DNA of 64,000 bases from VAXT01 sp963698015 (GCA_963698015.1 OY969109.1:1860001-1924000); one strand, 5' to 3'. Counted from the first letter of the stretch, positions 8,018-17,052 are shown. Made by a program: numbers and translations. Notes: generated by a model not told the origin, from the letters alone.

Positions 8018-9336
8018 CGGAGCTCCCGGTCGATCGCCTCCGCGGCGCGCTTGCCGTCGCGCACGGCCTCGACGACGCTCGCTCCGCCGTTGACCGCATC
8101 GCCGCCGGCGAAGAACTTTCGATTTCCGGTTCGTCCCGCTCCGTCGACCACGACCTTGCCGCGTTCCAGATCGAGGCCGTCGACCCAGTCGCGAAGCTCG
8201 TCGCGCGACTGCTGGCCGATCGCCATCACGGCCGTCTCGGCGGGAATCGTGAACTCGGAGCCCTCGATCGGCACGGGCCGGCGCCGGCCGCTCTCGTCCG
8301 GCTCGCCGAGGCCCATCTCCTGGCACCTGACGCCTTCCAGGAACCAGCCGCCCAGGAAGGCGAGCGGGGCCGCGAGGAAGCGGAAGCCGACTCCCTCCTC
8401 ACGCGCTTCCTCGATCTCGTGGTCGTAGGCGGGCATCTCTGCCTCTGTCCGCCGGTAGAGGATCGTCACGTCCTCCGCGCCGAGCCGGATCGCCTCGCGC
8501 GCGACGTCGATCGCCGTGTTGCCGCCGCCGATGACGACGACGCGGCGCCTGACGGCCGGCGGCTCGCCTGTCTTGATCGCCTCGATGAAGGGAAGCGACT
8601 CCCAGACACCCGGGAGCTCGTCGCCGGGGTACGAAATCTCCGTGTCCGCTCCGAGGCCGACGCCGAGGAAGACGGCGTCCGCACCTTCCGCAGCCGCTTC
8701 GAGCTCTTTGCGGCTGCCGATTCGTATGCCGAGCCGAAGCTCGACGCCGAGCTCCTCCAGCGCGCGCGACTCGTCGGGCAGCGGGTCGCGCACCTGGCGA
8801 TAGGGGGCGATCGCATAGCGGACGAGCCCGCCGAGCTCCTCGCGCTCGTCGAAGACGGTCACGGAGACGCCCCGTGCGGCGAGCTCTCCCGCACAGGCGA
8901 GGCCGGACGGGCCGGCGCCGATGACGACGACCCGTCGGCCGGTAGCCCGAGCGCGTGTCCGGAGGGGTAGACCGCGCTCGAAGTGCCAGTCCGTGGCGTA
9001 GCGCTGGAGCGCGCCGATCGCGATCGGCGGCCGGCCCTCGTGCTCGAGGACGCAGGCGCCTTCGCACAGGACCTCGACCGGGCAGACGCGCGCGCACGTC
9101 GCGCCCAGGATGTTCTCCTCGAAGATGGTCTCCGCGGCTGCGCCCGGATCTCCGTCGGCGATCTGCGCGATGAACCGCGCGACGTCGACTCCCGCGGGAC
9201 AGGCGACCGCACACGGCGCCGGAGCGTGGGGACCGCCGCACTCCAGGCAGCGGTCCGCCTCGACGATCGCCTCGGTCGGCCCGAGCGGCGGCCTAAGCTC
9301 CTCGAACCCGAGCTCCGGCTGCGTCGTGGTGCTCAT
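8005..9336 (-). CDS. GltD/NfnB-like NAD(P)H:ferredoxin-type oxidoreductase
   Basis: A 443-residue FAD/NAD(P) protein of the glutamate-synthase small-subunit family. The N-terminal cysteines (CLECGG, CAVACP, CARVCPVE, CEGAC) bind two Fe-S clusters, followed by GAGPSGLACAGELAARG (FAD) and GGGNTAIDVAREA (NADPH). No glutamate synthase large subunit is nearby. Because it heads the por operon, its likely job is to exchange electrons between the PFOR/ferredoxin pool and NADP(H). ATG 9336 is used; an upstream in-frame ATG (9387) has weaker context. Confidence 0.88.
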   Translation of the reverse strand: MSTTTQPELGFEELRPPLGPTEAIVEADRCLECGGPHAPAPCAVACPAGVDVARFIAQIADGDPGAAAETIFEENILGATCARVCPVEVLCEGACVLEHEGRPPIAIGALQRYATDWHFERGLPLRTRARATGRRVVVIGAGPSGLACAGELAARGVSVTVFDEREELGGLVRYAIAPYRQVRDPLPDESRALEELGVELRLGIRIGSRKELEAAAEGADAVFLGVGLGADTEISYPGDELPGVWESLPFIEAIKTGEPPAVRRRVVVIGGGNTAIDVAREAIRLGAEDVTILYRRTEAEMPAYDHEIEEAREEGVGFRFLAAPLAFLGGWFLEGVRCQEMGLGEPDESGRRRPVPIEGSEFTIPAETAVMAIGQQSRDELRDWVDGLDLERGKVVVDGAGRTGNRKFFAGGDAVNGGASVVEAVRDGKRAAEAIDRELRCRS

Positions 9337-9414
9337 ACCGGCAGTGTCCGTGCAGCCCTCGGCATTGCCATCCGCGCCAGGCCGCACAGCGTGCGCGGGA
9401 AAGTGCTGACGGGC

Positions 9415-12150
9415 CTACAGAGCCCGCAGGTGGCGGCGCAGGAGCATGCGGCGCAGCTCGTCCGCCACCCAGATCACGAACGGGAACGGCAGCAGGATGG
9501 CAAGCTCGGCCGGCCCGAGTGCCGCGGTCGAGAAGGCCGCCTGGAACGGTGGCGCGTAGACCACCACCGCGGCGAAGGCGAGCTCGAACAGGAACCCCCA
9601 CAGGAGCAGCGGGTTCGTGAGCAGCCCGATCGAACGCAGCGACGCGCGCTCGGTGCGCGCGGCGAGCGCAGTGCCGATCTGGCAGACGACGATCGCGAGG
9701 AAGGTGATCGTGGTCGCCTCGAGATAGGCGTGGTGCAGAGGAGCACCCTTCGACACCGAGTCGCCGGGGCTCCAACCCGCTCGGAGCAGCACGAAGAAGA
9801 AGGCGCCCATCGCGAGCGCTGCGGAGATCACGCCCAGGAAGAGCCACGCCCGCACGAGCATCGCGCGCCGGATCACGCCTTCGGAGCGCGGCCGCGGCGA
9901 GCGCTGCATCGTGCCCGGTTCCACGGGTTCGCGGCCGAGCGCGAGCGCCGGGAGGGTCTCGGTCCCCAGGTCGATGGCGAGGATGAGCGCGACGGTCAAC
10001 GCGAGCGGGATGACACCGCCCGAGAGCGCGAAGACGAGGAACGGAACGACCTCGGGGGTCGCGTGCACGAAGATGTAGAAGACGAACTTGCGGACGTTGT
10101 CGTACACGCGACGCCCTTCCTCGATCGCGCGGACGATGGTCGCGAAGTTGTCGTCCGTGAGCACCATCGTCGAGGCTTCGCGCGCGACGTCGGTGCCGCT
10201 TCGGCCCATGGCGACGCCGATGTCGGCGCGCCTCAGCGCGGGTGCGTCGTTGACCCCGTCACCGGTCATCGCCACGACCTCGCCGTTGTCGCGCAAGGCG
10301 TCGGCGATTCTCAGCTTCGCCTCGGGCGACGTGCGCGCGAAGATCAGCTCCTCGGTGCCGGCGAGCAGCCGGTCGAGCTGCTCCTCGTCCATCCGCTCGA
10401 GCTCGTCGCCGGTGACGATCGTGACGCCGTCCCTGGCGATTCCGACCTTGCGCGCGACCTCGGCGGCGGTCAGCCCGTGGTCGCCGGTGACGACGATGAT
10501 CCGGACGCCCGCTTCGTGGCACAGCCGGACGGCTTCGGCGACCTCGGGCCGTGGGGGATCGAACATCGCCACCAGCCCGAGGAACGTGAGCTCGCGTTCC
10601 GCGTCTTCCCGCCGGTCGGGAATCGGCCCGCTCCCAACGGCTCGACGCGCCAGTGCGATCACGCGCAAACCGCGCTCCGCGTAGGAGTCGACTGCCGCGA
10701 GGATCTCCTCCGAGAGGCCCGCGTCGAGCGGAACGTCGACATCGCCGCTCCGAACACGCTCGCATTGCGGGAGCACCGCCTCGGGCGCGCCTTTGACGTG
10801 CACCCAGACGCCGTCGGGCAGCTCGTCGACGGTGGACATCAGGCGCAGGGCCGGATCGAAGTTGAACCGTCTCCGCCTCGCTCGCTCGCGGGCGAGCAGG
10901 CTGACGTCCTCGCCGAGCTCGGCAGCGGCGCGGAGCAAAGCGATCTCGGTCGGGTCGCCGGATCCCGAGCCGTCCTTCCGATCGAGCTCGGCGCCGTTGC
11001 AGGCGGCGGCCGCGCGCCCGAGCGGCCGGAGGGTCGGGATCGATCCGTCCTCGAGGCTGATCGGGCCCGTCGACGCTGTCCACACGCCGGTCACGTTCAT
11101 CCTGTTCTCGGTCAGCGTTCCCGTCTTGTCCGTGCAGACCACGGTCGTCGAGCCGAGCGTCTCGACGGCGCTCAGTCGCTTCACGAGGGCGCCACGCCGT
11201 GCGAGGGTGCGAACGCCCACGGCCAGGGCGAGCGTGATCGTCGGCAGAAGCCCCTCGGGCACGTTCGCCACGAGCAGGCCGATCGCGAACAGCACCGCGT
11301 CGCCCAACGGGAGCCCCGCACCGAAGGTGCCGAGCGGGATGAACGCGAGGCCGACCGCGATCGCCACGGCGGCGATCAGCCATGCGACGCGGCGGACTTG
11401 CCTCTCGAGCGGGCTCTCCTCGCGCTCCACGCGTTCCGAGAGCGCGGCGATCCGGCCGAGCTCGGTCCGCATCCCCGTCGCGTGAACGACCGCCAGTGCC
11501 TCGCCGCCTGTGCAGGAAGTCCCGCTGAAGACGAGATTCTTCGCCGACAACGGGCTCGTGTCGCGCTCGTCGGGCGACGCCGCCCGCGAGACCGGCACCG
11601 ACTCGCCGGTCAGCGTGGACATGTCCACCTCGAGCGTTCCCTCGAGCAGGCGGGCATCGGCCGAGATCCGCTGTCCCTCCTCGAGCAGCAAGACGTCTCC
11701 GGGAACCAGCTCTCTCGCCTCGACGACCGCTCGGCGTCCGTCGCGAACGACGAACGCCTGCTGAGGCAGGTAGCGCTCGAGCGCCTCGACCGCGCGCTCG
11801 GCTTGCTGCTCCTGCACGAAAGCGAACAGCGCGTTGAGGACGATCACCGCAATGATCACCGCCGCGAGGACAGCCGTGCCGGCTACGAGCGCGAGGGCTC
11901 CGGCCAGCCAGAGCAGGAGTGCGAGCGGGTGGACGAATTGCTTGACGAGCTCCCGCGGCCAGCGTCGTTCGGCGCGGCGGCGGAGCTCGTTCGGCCCGTT
12001 CGCGACGAGCCGGCGTGCGGCCTCGCGGGAAGACAGGCCCCGCGAGGCGGATGCTTGGTCGAGGAAAGGCAGGTCGCCGGCGGCGCCCGGGCCGGCCTCA
12101 GAGCCGGCCGTCGCAGCTCGATCGAATGCGTCGCGTTGCGCCTGTGTCAC
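9415..12150 (-). CDS. P2-type cation-transporting ATPase (CtpF/PacL-like)
   Basis: An 911-residue P-type ATPase. TGES (181-184) is the actuator motif, PEGLL (298-302) the P2-class membrane motif, and D341 in DKTGTLT is phosphorylated. TGDGVNDAPAL is the hinge. An N-terminal cation-ATPase domain and a C-terminal four-helix domain are present. The PEGLLP motif and length fit Ca2+/Na+-type pumps such as mycobacterial CtpF, but ion specificity cannot be read with certainty. GTG 12150 lies 12 nt after a membrane microprotein gene in the same direction, so the pair is probably one transcript. Confidence 0.92.
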   Translation of the reverse strand: MTQAQRDAFDRAATAGSEAGPGAAGDLPFLDQASASRGLSSREAARRLVANGPNELRRRAERRWPRELVKQFVHPLALLLWLAGALALVAGTAVLAAVIIAVIVLNALFAFVQEQQAERAVEALERYLPQQAFVVRDGRRAVVEARELVPGDVLLLEEGQRISADARLLEGTLEVDMSTLTGESVPVSRAASPDERDTSPLSAKNLVFSGTSCTGGEALAVVHATGMRTELGRIAALSERVEREESPLERQVRRVAWLIAAVAIAVGLAFIPLGTFGAGLPLGDAVLFAIGLLVANVPEGLLPTITLALAVGVRTLARRGALVKRLSAVETLGSTTVVCTDKTGTLTENRMNVTGVWTASTGPISLEDGSIPTLRPLGRAAAACNGAELDRKDGSGSGDPTEIALLRAAAELGEDVSLLARERARRRRFNFDPALRLMSTVDELPDGVWVHVKGAPEAVLPQCERVRSGDVDVPLDAGLSEEILAAVDSYAERGLRVIALARRAVGSGPIPDRREDAERELTFLGLVAMFDPPRPEVAEAVRLCHEAGVRIIVVTGDHGLTAAEVARKVGIARDGVTIVTGDELERMDEEQLDRLLAGTEELIFARTSPEAKLRIADALRDNGEVVAMTGDGVNDAPALRRADIGVAMGRSGTDVAREASTMVLTDDNFATIVRAIEEGRRVYDNVRKFVFYIFVHATPEVVPFLVFALSGGVIPLALTVALILAIDLGTETLPALALGREPVEPGTMQRSPRPRSEGVIRRAMLVRAWLFLGVISAALAMGAFFFVLLRAGWSPGDSVSKGAPLHHAYLEATTITFLAIVVCQIGTALAARTERASLRSIGLLTNPLLLWGFLFELAFAAVVVYAPPFQAAFSTAALGPAELAILLPFPFVIWVADELRRMLLRRHLRAL

Positions 12151-12162
12151 GGCAGGGCCGCG

Positions 12163-12309
12163 CTAGGCGCTCTTCGGTGGCCGGTGCCGGTTCGTCTGCC
12201 GCCAGGCCACCAGCACTGCTGTGTAGCCGACCACGGCGATCAGGAACAGCCAGACGATCATCATCGCGCTCATCCACATCCAGTCGACGAAGTGCATCCA
12301 GTGGGGCAC
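12163..12309 (-). CDS. 48-residue membrane microprotein preceding the P-type ATPase
   Basis: The frame reads from GTG 12309, with AAAGGAGG 6 nt upstream, to TAG 12163. It begins MPHWMHFVDWMWMSAMM, runs into one hydrophobic helix (about residues 12-36) and ends in a basic tail (RQTNRHRPPKSA). Methionine, tryptophan and histidine are strongly enriched at the N-terminus. It sits 12 nt before the ATPase start. Small membrane regulators of P-type ATPases are known in other systems, so a regulatory or assembly subunit is a reasonable guess. No family is recognised. Confidence 0.6.
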   Translation of the reverse strand: MPHWMHFVDWMWMSAMMIVWLFLIAVVGYTAVLVAWRQTNRHRPPKSA

Positions 12310-12400
12310 GGCTGCCTCCTTTCTTCGCCCAGAGCATGTGACCGGCGAGAGGAAAGGGCATCCGAGGCCGACCTGATGTCTGCTGGGGAGAAGTACGGAG

Positions 12401-12424
12401 CGGAGGACCGGGTTCGGCCCTCCG
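12401..12424 (-). terminator. hairpin after the GTPase gene
   Basis: CGGAGG-a-CC...GG-c-CCTCCG forms a stable stem 12 nt beyond the stop of the minus-strand GTPase gene. No clear U-run follows, so a terminator role is probable but not certain. Confidence 0.45.
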
Positions 12425-12436
12425 CCCCGGTGTTGC

Positions 12437-13774
12437 TCAGTGCGCTGCCACGAGCGCTCGCTTCGCGGCGAGGATCGGTTCCAGCACTTCGGTCAGTGTC
12501 GGCGTCCCGAGCTCTTCGAGCTCGTAGCGCACATGGCGGATCGGGTGCCTGGAATCGATCAGCCGCCCGAGGTCGATCGGCGTGCCCGTGACGACGACGT
12601 CGCACTCGGCGGCGTTGAGCGTCTGCTCGAGCTCCTTCAGCTGCTCGTCGTCGTAGCCCATGGCGGGCAGGACGTTGGTCAGCTGCGGCCAGCGCTCGAG
12701 CGTGTCTTTGATCGAGCCGACCGCGAACGGCCGCGGATCGACGATCGTCCCTGCACCGGCGTTCCGGGCGGCGACGAGACCCGCTCCGAACGGCATCCCG
12801 CCGCGGGTGAGCGTCGGGCCGTCGTCGACGACGAGCACGCGCCGCCCGAGCAGGTCGGGCCCGTACTCGAGCTTCGGCGGTGACTTCGCGAAGATGACCC
12901 GCGCCATCGGGTTGACGGCTTCCACGTTCTCGAGCACCTGCTCGACGTTGTGCGCTTCGGCCGAGTCGACCTTGTTGATCACGACGACGTCGGCCATGCG
13001 CAGGTTCGCCTCGCCCGGGTGGTAGCGGAGCTCATGCCCGGGGCGCAGCGGATCCGCGACGACGATGTGCAGGCTGGGCCGGAAGAACGGCAGATCGTTG
13101 TTGCCCCCGTCCCAGATCACGACGTCGGCCTCCTCCTCGGCCCGGCGGAGGATCGCCTCGTAATCGACTCCCGCGTACATGACCATGCCCATCTCGACCG
13201 GGAGCTCGTACTCCTCGCGCTCCTCGATCGTCGGATGCGTGGCGTCGATCTCCTCGATCGTCTCGAAGCGCTGCACGCGCATCGCCTCGAGGTCGCCGTA
13301 GGGCATCGGGTGCCGGACGAGCGCGACCTTGAGCCCTGCATCGAGCAGGATGCGGCCGACCTTGCGGCTCGTCTGGCTCTTGCCGCTCCCGGTGCGGACG
13401 GCGCACACCGCGACCACCGGCTTCTCGCTCTCGATCATCGTCGTCTTCGGCCCGAGCAGGGTGAAGTCGGCGCCGGCCGCGAGCACGGTCGAGGCCTTGT
13501 GCATGACCTCCTCGTGCGAGAGGTCGGAGTAGGCGAGGACGACCTCGTCGACCCACTGGCTCTTGACGAGGTCGGTGAGCTCGTTCTCGGGTCTGATCGA
13601 GATGCCGTCCGGGTAGCGCGGCCCCGCGAGCGAGGCCGGGTAACGACGGTCGTCGATCCCTGGAGTCTGGGTCGCCGTGAAGGCGACCACCTCGGTTTCA
13701 GGATCGTTGCGGAAGACCGTGTTGAAGTTGTGGAAGTCCCGGCCTCCCGCTCCCATGATGATGATCTTGCGCAT
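12437..13774 (-). CDS. cyclic 2,3-diphosphoglycerate synthetase-like GTPase
   Basis: A 445-residue P-loop protein. The N-terminal Rossmann-like part has IIIMGAGGRDFHNFN; a Walker A-like RTGSGKSQTS lies at about 127-136, with VVWDGGNND-type and VVINKVD motifs further on. This matches the family founded by archaeal cyclic 2,3-diphosphoglycerate synthetase, whose product is a thermoprotectant, but bacterial members are functionally uncharacterised as far as I know. ATG 13774 has AAAGGAG 6 nt upstream. It lies among stress genes (mini-Hsp20, Usp), which fits a stress or compatible-solute role. Confidence 0.8.
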   Translation of the reverse strand: MRKIIIMGAGGRDFHNFNTVFRNDPETEVVAFTATQTPGIDDRRYPASLAGPRYPDGISIRPENELTDLVKSQWVDEVVLAYSDLSHEEVMHKASTVLAAGADFTLLGPKTTMIESEKPVVAVCAVRTGSGKSQTSRKVGRILLDAGLKVALVRHPMPYGDLEAMRVQRFETIEEIDATHPTIEEREEYELPVEMGMVMYAGVDYEAILRRAEEEADVVIWDGGNNDLPFFRPSLHIVVADPLRPGHELRYHPGEANLRMADVVVINKVDSAEAHNVEQVLENVEAVNPMARVIFAKSPPKLEYGPDLLGRRVLVVDDGPTLTRGGMPFGAGLVAARNAGAGTIVDPRPFAVGSIKDTLERWPQLTNVLPAMGYDDEQLKELEQTLNAAECDVVVTGTPIDLGRLIDSRHPIRHVRYELEELGTPTLTEVLEPILAAKRALVAAH

Positions 13775-13835
13775 TGCTTCTCCTTTCGGCGCGTAGGGCC
13801 GGGAGCTGCCCGTCATGTCGATTCCTTTCCACGAC

Positions 13836-14096
13836 TCAGCAAGGAGTCGCGTCCGGGTTCGCTCCCGGAATCGAGCTCCGTTTCGCCGGATGCGGGTCGC
13901 AGAGCGCGCGCTTCGGCACGCTGAGCTCGAGTGCACCTTGCTGGAGACGGACGCGAACGACGACGTCGGTCGGTGTCTCGCGCACCTCCGCGACCGGGGA
14001 GAGCACGGTTACAGGAGCCTTACGGTGAGAGCCGTTCGCAGAGGGCGGCCTCAGCTCGAGAACCGGAGCAGCGCCGTGATTGCCGTGCGTTGCCAT
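13836..14096 (-). CDS. mini-Hsp20-like protein, 86 aa
   Basis: An 86-residue protein with AGAGGAGGAG just before ATG 14096. Residues 26-62 (VTVLSPVAEVRETPTDVVVRVRLQ, then GALELSVPKRA) resemble the strands of an alpha-crystallin core ending in the L-x-L-S-V-P strand. Both ends lack the usual arms and the C-terminal tail is Pro/Ala-rich. It is a second compact Hsp20-like protein in the same island as the one at 4905-5114. The assignment rests on pattern only. Confidence 0.6.
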   Translation of the reverse strand: MATHGNHGAAPVLELRPPSANGSHRKAPVTVLSPVAEVRETPTDVVVRVRLQQGALELSVPKRALCDPHPAKRSSIPGANPDATPC

Positions 14097-14267
14097 GGCT
14101 CCTCCTCTCTGTATGTAGTGCTCAAATCGTCCGGGTTCCAGGGCGATCGGGCATCGGACCGGGCGCGCAAACGAGATCCGTAGTTGCCCACGCACGGATC
14201 GGCGAGATTCCTGATGCGTCGCCTCAGCCGCCGGGCCGACGATCAAGGCGAGACAAAGGAGGAAACG

Positions 14268-14723
14268 ATGAAGAGGATCCTGATCGCAACCGACGGCTCA
14301 CGATCGGCGCTCCAGGCGGTCGAGTTCGGGCTCGAGCTCGCCCAGGAACAGCACGCCGAGCCGTTCTTCGTGCATGTCGCCCCCGCAGCCGACGTGCTGC
14401 CCGTCGCCGGCTTTGCCATGGCAGGCCCGGTGTCGGTGCCGCACGAGCTCGCCGAAGCGGATCGGTCGTCGCTCGACGAAGCGCTCCGAATCGCAGAAGA
14501 GCGTGGCCTCGAAGGCCGGACGAGGCTCCTGGCCGGCGACCCTGCCAAGCACATCGTCGCCTACGCGGACGAGATCGACGCCGACCTGATCGTCATCGGC
14601 TCGCGTGGTCTCGGAGCGATCGGCGGCGCGCTCCTCGGCAGCGTCTCTCGCAAGGTGCTCCACGAAGCGAAGCGCCCGGTTCTGATCGTGCGCGAGGTTC
14701 CGGCGCCCGTTCCAGTCGCGTAG
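14268..14723 (+). CDS. universal stress protein (UspA family)
   Basis: A 151-residue single-domain Usp. It has the first strand MKRILIATDGS and the ATP-binding signature GSRGLGAIGGALLGSVS near the C-terminus, so it is of the nucleotide-binding class. ATG 14268 follows AAAGGAGG at 6 nt. It is divergent from the mini-Hsp20 gene and followed 42 nt later by a histidine kinase gene. Usps of this type are frequent members of hypoxia/dormancy regulons in actinobacteria. Confidence 0.93.
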   Translation: MKRILIATDGSRSALQAVEFGLELAQEQHAEPFFVHVAPAADVLPVAGFAMAGPVSVPHELAEADRSSLDEALRIAEERGLEGRTRLLAGDPAKHIVAYADEIDADLIVIGSRGLGAIGGALLGSVSRKVLHEAKRPVLIVREVPAPVPVA

Positions 14724-14765
14724 AGCTTCCGGTGCCTAGGCCCGCGGCGGGATAATGACGCCGCT

Positions 14766-16397
14766 GTGTCGGAGATGGACCGCCTACGGGCGATCGTGGA
14801 CGCTGGCGTTGCGCTCGCCTCGGAGCTGTCGCTCGACGCCGTCCTCCAGAAGATCGTCGAGGCCGCTGCCGAGCTGACCGGAGCCCGGTATGCGGCGCTG
14901 GGTGTGCTCGCACCCGGCGGCCGGTCGCTCGAGCGATTCGTGGTCACCGGGATCGACGCCGACACAGAGTCTGCGATCGGAGAGCTCCCTCAGGGACGCG
15001 GAGTTCTCGGCGCGCTGATCGAGAACGCGAGGCCGCTTCGCCTGGACGACCTGACCACGGATCCGCGCTCGGTCGGCTTTCCGCCGAACCACCCTCCGAT
15101 GCGGACGTTCCTCGGAGTCCCGATCCTCCTCCGCGGGGTCGCATACGGGAACTTGTACTTGACTGAGAAGCCGGGCGGCGAGCCGTTCACGGCTGACGAC
15201 GAAGAGGTCGTGCTGATGCTTTCGGCTCAGGCGGCCGTTGCGGTCGAGAACGCTCGCCTCTACGAGGCCGCCACCCGCTGGCTGAAGCAACTCGAGTCGT
15301 TGAACGAGATCGCCAACGCGCTCATCTCCGAGGTCGATCTTCCGCGAACGCTCGACCTCGTCGCGACGCGGCTGCGCGAGCTCGTTCAGGCGCGCCTCGT
15401 CCTCATCGCACTCCCGACGCAGGAGGGTCAGCTCGTCGTCCGAGCCACCGACGGGGAAAGGACGGATGGGCTCACGGGCAGTCGGCTCGAAAGGGACGGC
15501 TCGAAGGCGGGCCGGGTGCTCGATCGCGGCCGGAGCGAGCGCGTCGATTCGATGATCGACGACCTCGAGGTCGACCAGGAGCTGAGTCGGCGCCTGGAGG
15601 CACGGACGGGCCTGTACGTCCCGATGCTCTTGCGCGACCGGCCGATCGGGATCATCGCGGCCCACGACAAGGAGGGGGACGACGCACGGTTCTCCGACGA
15701 GGACATGCGCCTGGCGGAGGCGTTCGCCGCCCGCGCCGCAGTGGCCGTCGATCTCTCCGAGCGGGTCGCGCGTGATGCTCTCCGGCGCGTTGTGAGCGCA
15801 CAGGAGCTCGAACGGCGGCGGCTCGCTCGCGAGCTGCACGACGAAACCGGCCAGGCCCTGACCTCGATCCTGCTCGGATTGAAGAGCCTGGAGGACGTCG
15901 GCGACGAAGGTGACCTCAGGGAGTCGATGAGCCGACTGCGCGAGCTCGTCGTGACGACGCTGCAGGACGTCCGGCGGCTGGCGGTCGAGCTGCGGCCCAC
16001 GGCGCTCGACGACTTCGGGCTCGTGCCTGCGCTCGAGCGCCTCGTCGAGACGTTCCGTGAGCAGACGGGAATCGAGGTCGACCTTGCGCCGCACCTCGGA
16101 CAGGAGCGCTTGCCGTCCGACGTCGAGACGACGCTCTACCGGATCACGCAGGAGGCGCTCACCAACGTCGTCAAGCACGCTCACGCAAAACACGTGAGCA
16201 TCGTTCTCACGCGCCGCGACGGATCGATCTCCGCGGTGATCGAGGACGACGGCCGCGGCTTCGGCGACCAGGGCTCGACGAATGGGCTCGGGTTGCTCGG
16301 CATGCGTGAACGGGTCGCCCTTGTCGACGGCCGGCTGCGGGTCGAGAGCTCACCGGGCGCAGGCACGACCCTTTCGATCGAGGTGCCCTGCGGATGA
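14766..16397 (+). CDS. GAF-GAF sensor histidine kinase (DosS/NarX-like)
   Basis: A 543-residue soluble kinase. Two GAF domains (about 15-160 and 180-330) precede a HisKA_3 dimerisation domain with H358 in LARELHDETGQALTSIL and a HATPase_c domain (EALTNVVKHAHA, DDGRGFG, GLGLLGMRERV). There are no membrane helices. The layout matches mycobacterial DosS/DosT, which sense redox or gases through a haem-bound GAF; haem binding here cannot be judged. GTG 14766 is used; ATG 14775 is an alternative. It overlaps the response regulator gene by 4 nt. Confidence 0.92.
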   Translation: MSEMDRLRAIVDAGVALASELSLDAVLQKIVEAAAELTGARYAALGVLAPGGRSLERFVVTGIDADTESAIGELPQGRGVLGALIENARPLRLDDLTTDPRSVGFPPNHPPMRTFLGVPILLRGVAYGNLYLTEKPGGEPFTADDEEVVLMLSAQAAVAVENARLYEAATRWLKQLESLNEIANALISEVDLPRTLDLVATRLRELVQARLVLIALPTQEGQLVVRATDGERTDGLTGSRLERDGSKAGRVLDRGRSERVDSMIDDLEVDQELSRRLEARTGLYVPMLLRDRPIGIIAAHDKEGDDARFSDEDMRLAEAFAARAAVAVDLSERVARDALRRVVSAQELERRRLARELHDETGQALTSILLGLKSLEDVGDEGDLRESMSRLRELVVTTLQDVRRLAVELRPTALDDFGLVPALERLVETFREQTGIEVDLAPHLGQERLPSDVETTLYRITQEALTNVVKHAHAKHVSIVLTRRDGSISAVIEDDGRGFGDQGSTNGLGLLGMRERVALVDGRLRVESSPGAGTTLSIEVPCG

Positions 16398-17041
16398 CGA
16401 TCCGCGTCGTGATCGTCGACGACCATGCCGTTGTCCGTTCCGGCCTCAGGCACGTGCTCGAGGCCGAGGACGACATCGAGGTCGTCGCCGAGGCCGGTGA
16501 CCTGCGCGGCGCCGTCTTCGAGGCACGGGCGCACAAGCCGGACGTGATCCTGATGGACGTCGTCCTGCCAGGCGCGAGCGGCATCGAGGCCACGCCCGCG
16601 GTGCTCAACGAGGCGAAGGACGCGAAGGTATTGATGCTCTCGATGCAGGACGACCCGCGCTACGTGCGGGAAGCCTTCTCCGCGGGCGCCGCCGGCTACG
16701 TACTGAAGGAAGCCGCGGACGCCGAGGTCGTCGACGCGGTGCGGGAGGTCGCGAACGGCGGCCGGTACGTTCACCCGGCACTCGGCGCTCGGTTGATCGC
16801 GGCCGAGGCCGAGGAGCGCGCCCAGGCCGAGCAGGATCCGCTCTCGGATCGTGAGCGGGAGGTGCTGCGCCTACTGGCGCTCGGCCACACGAACCAGGAG
16901 ATCGCGAAGATGCTCTACCTCTCGGTGCGCACCGTCGAGACCCACCGGGCGCACATCATGCAGAAGCTGCGGCTCACGACCCGCGCGGAGCTCGTGCGCT
17001 ACGCGATCGACCAGGGCCTGCTCGAAGAGCCTCAGGCGTAG
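16394..17041 (+). CDS. NarL/FixJ-family response regulator
   Basis: A 215-residue two-domain regulator. The receiver has D9, D10 and phosphoacceptor D55 (LMDVVLPG). The LuxR-type helix-turn-helix spans about 150-210 (SDREREVLRLLALGHTNQEIAKMLYLSVRTVETH). It overlaps the kinase stop, so the two form a cognate pair. A palindrome (17053-17067) lies just downstream of its stop, and two more like it lie upstream of other stress genes. This regulator is the natural candidate to bind them, by inference. Confidence 0.94.
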   Translation: MTIRVVIVDDHAVVRSGLRHVLEAEDDIEVVAEAGDLRGAVFEARAHKPDVILMDVVLPGASGIEATPAVLNEAKDAKVLMLSMQDDPRYVREAFSAGAAGYVLKEAADAEVVDAVREVANGGRYVHPALGARLIAAEAEERAQAEQDPLSDREREVLRLLALGHTNQEIAKMLYLSVRTVETHRAHIMQKLRLTTRAELVRYAIDQGLLEEPQA

Positions 17042-17052
17042 GGCGCAGAGGC

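Noticed and set aside
9372..9386. Further TGCGG-N5-CCGCA site before the por operon
   Set aside because: Only one half matches (TGCGG-CCTGG-CGCGG on the minus strand), and it is too close to the start to judge.
8983..12591. Open frame of about 1200 codons opposite the por/ATPase genes
   Set aside because: It is antisense to clearly conserved genes. Its composition (Arg, Glu, Asp, His-rich, no domains) is the usual shadow of high-GC coding DNA.
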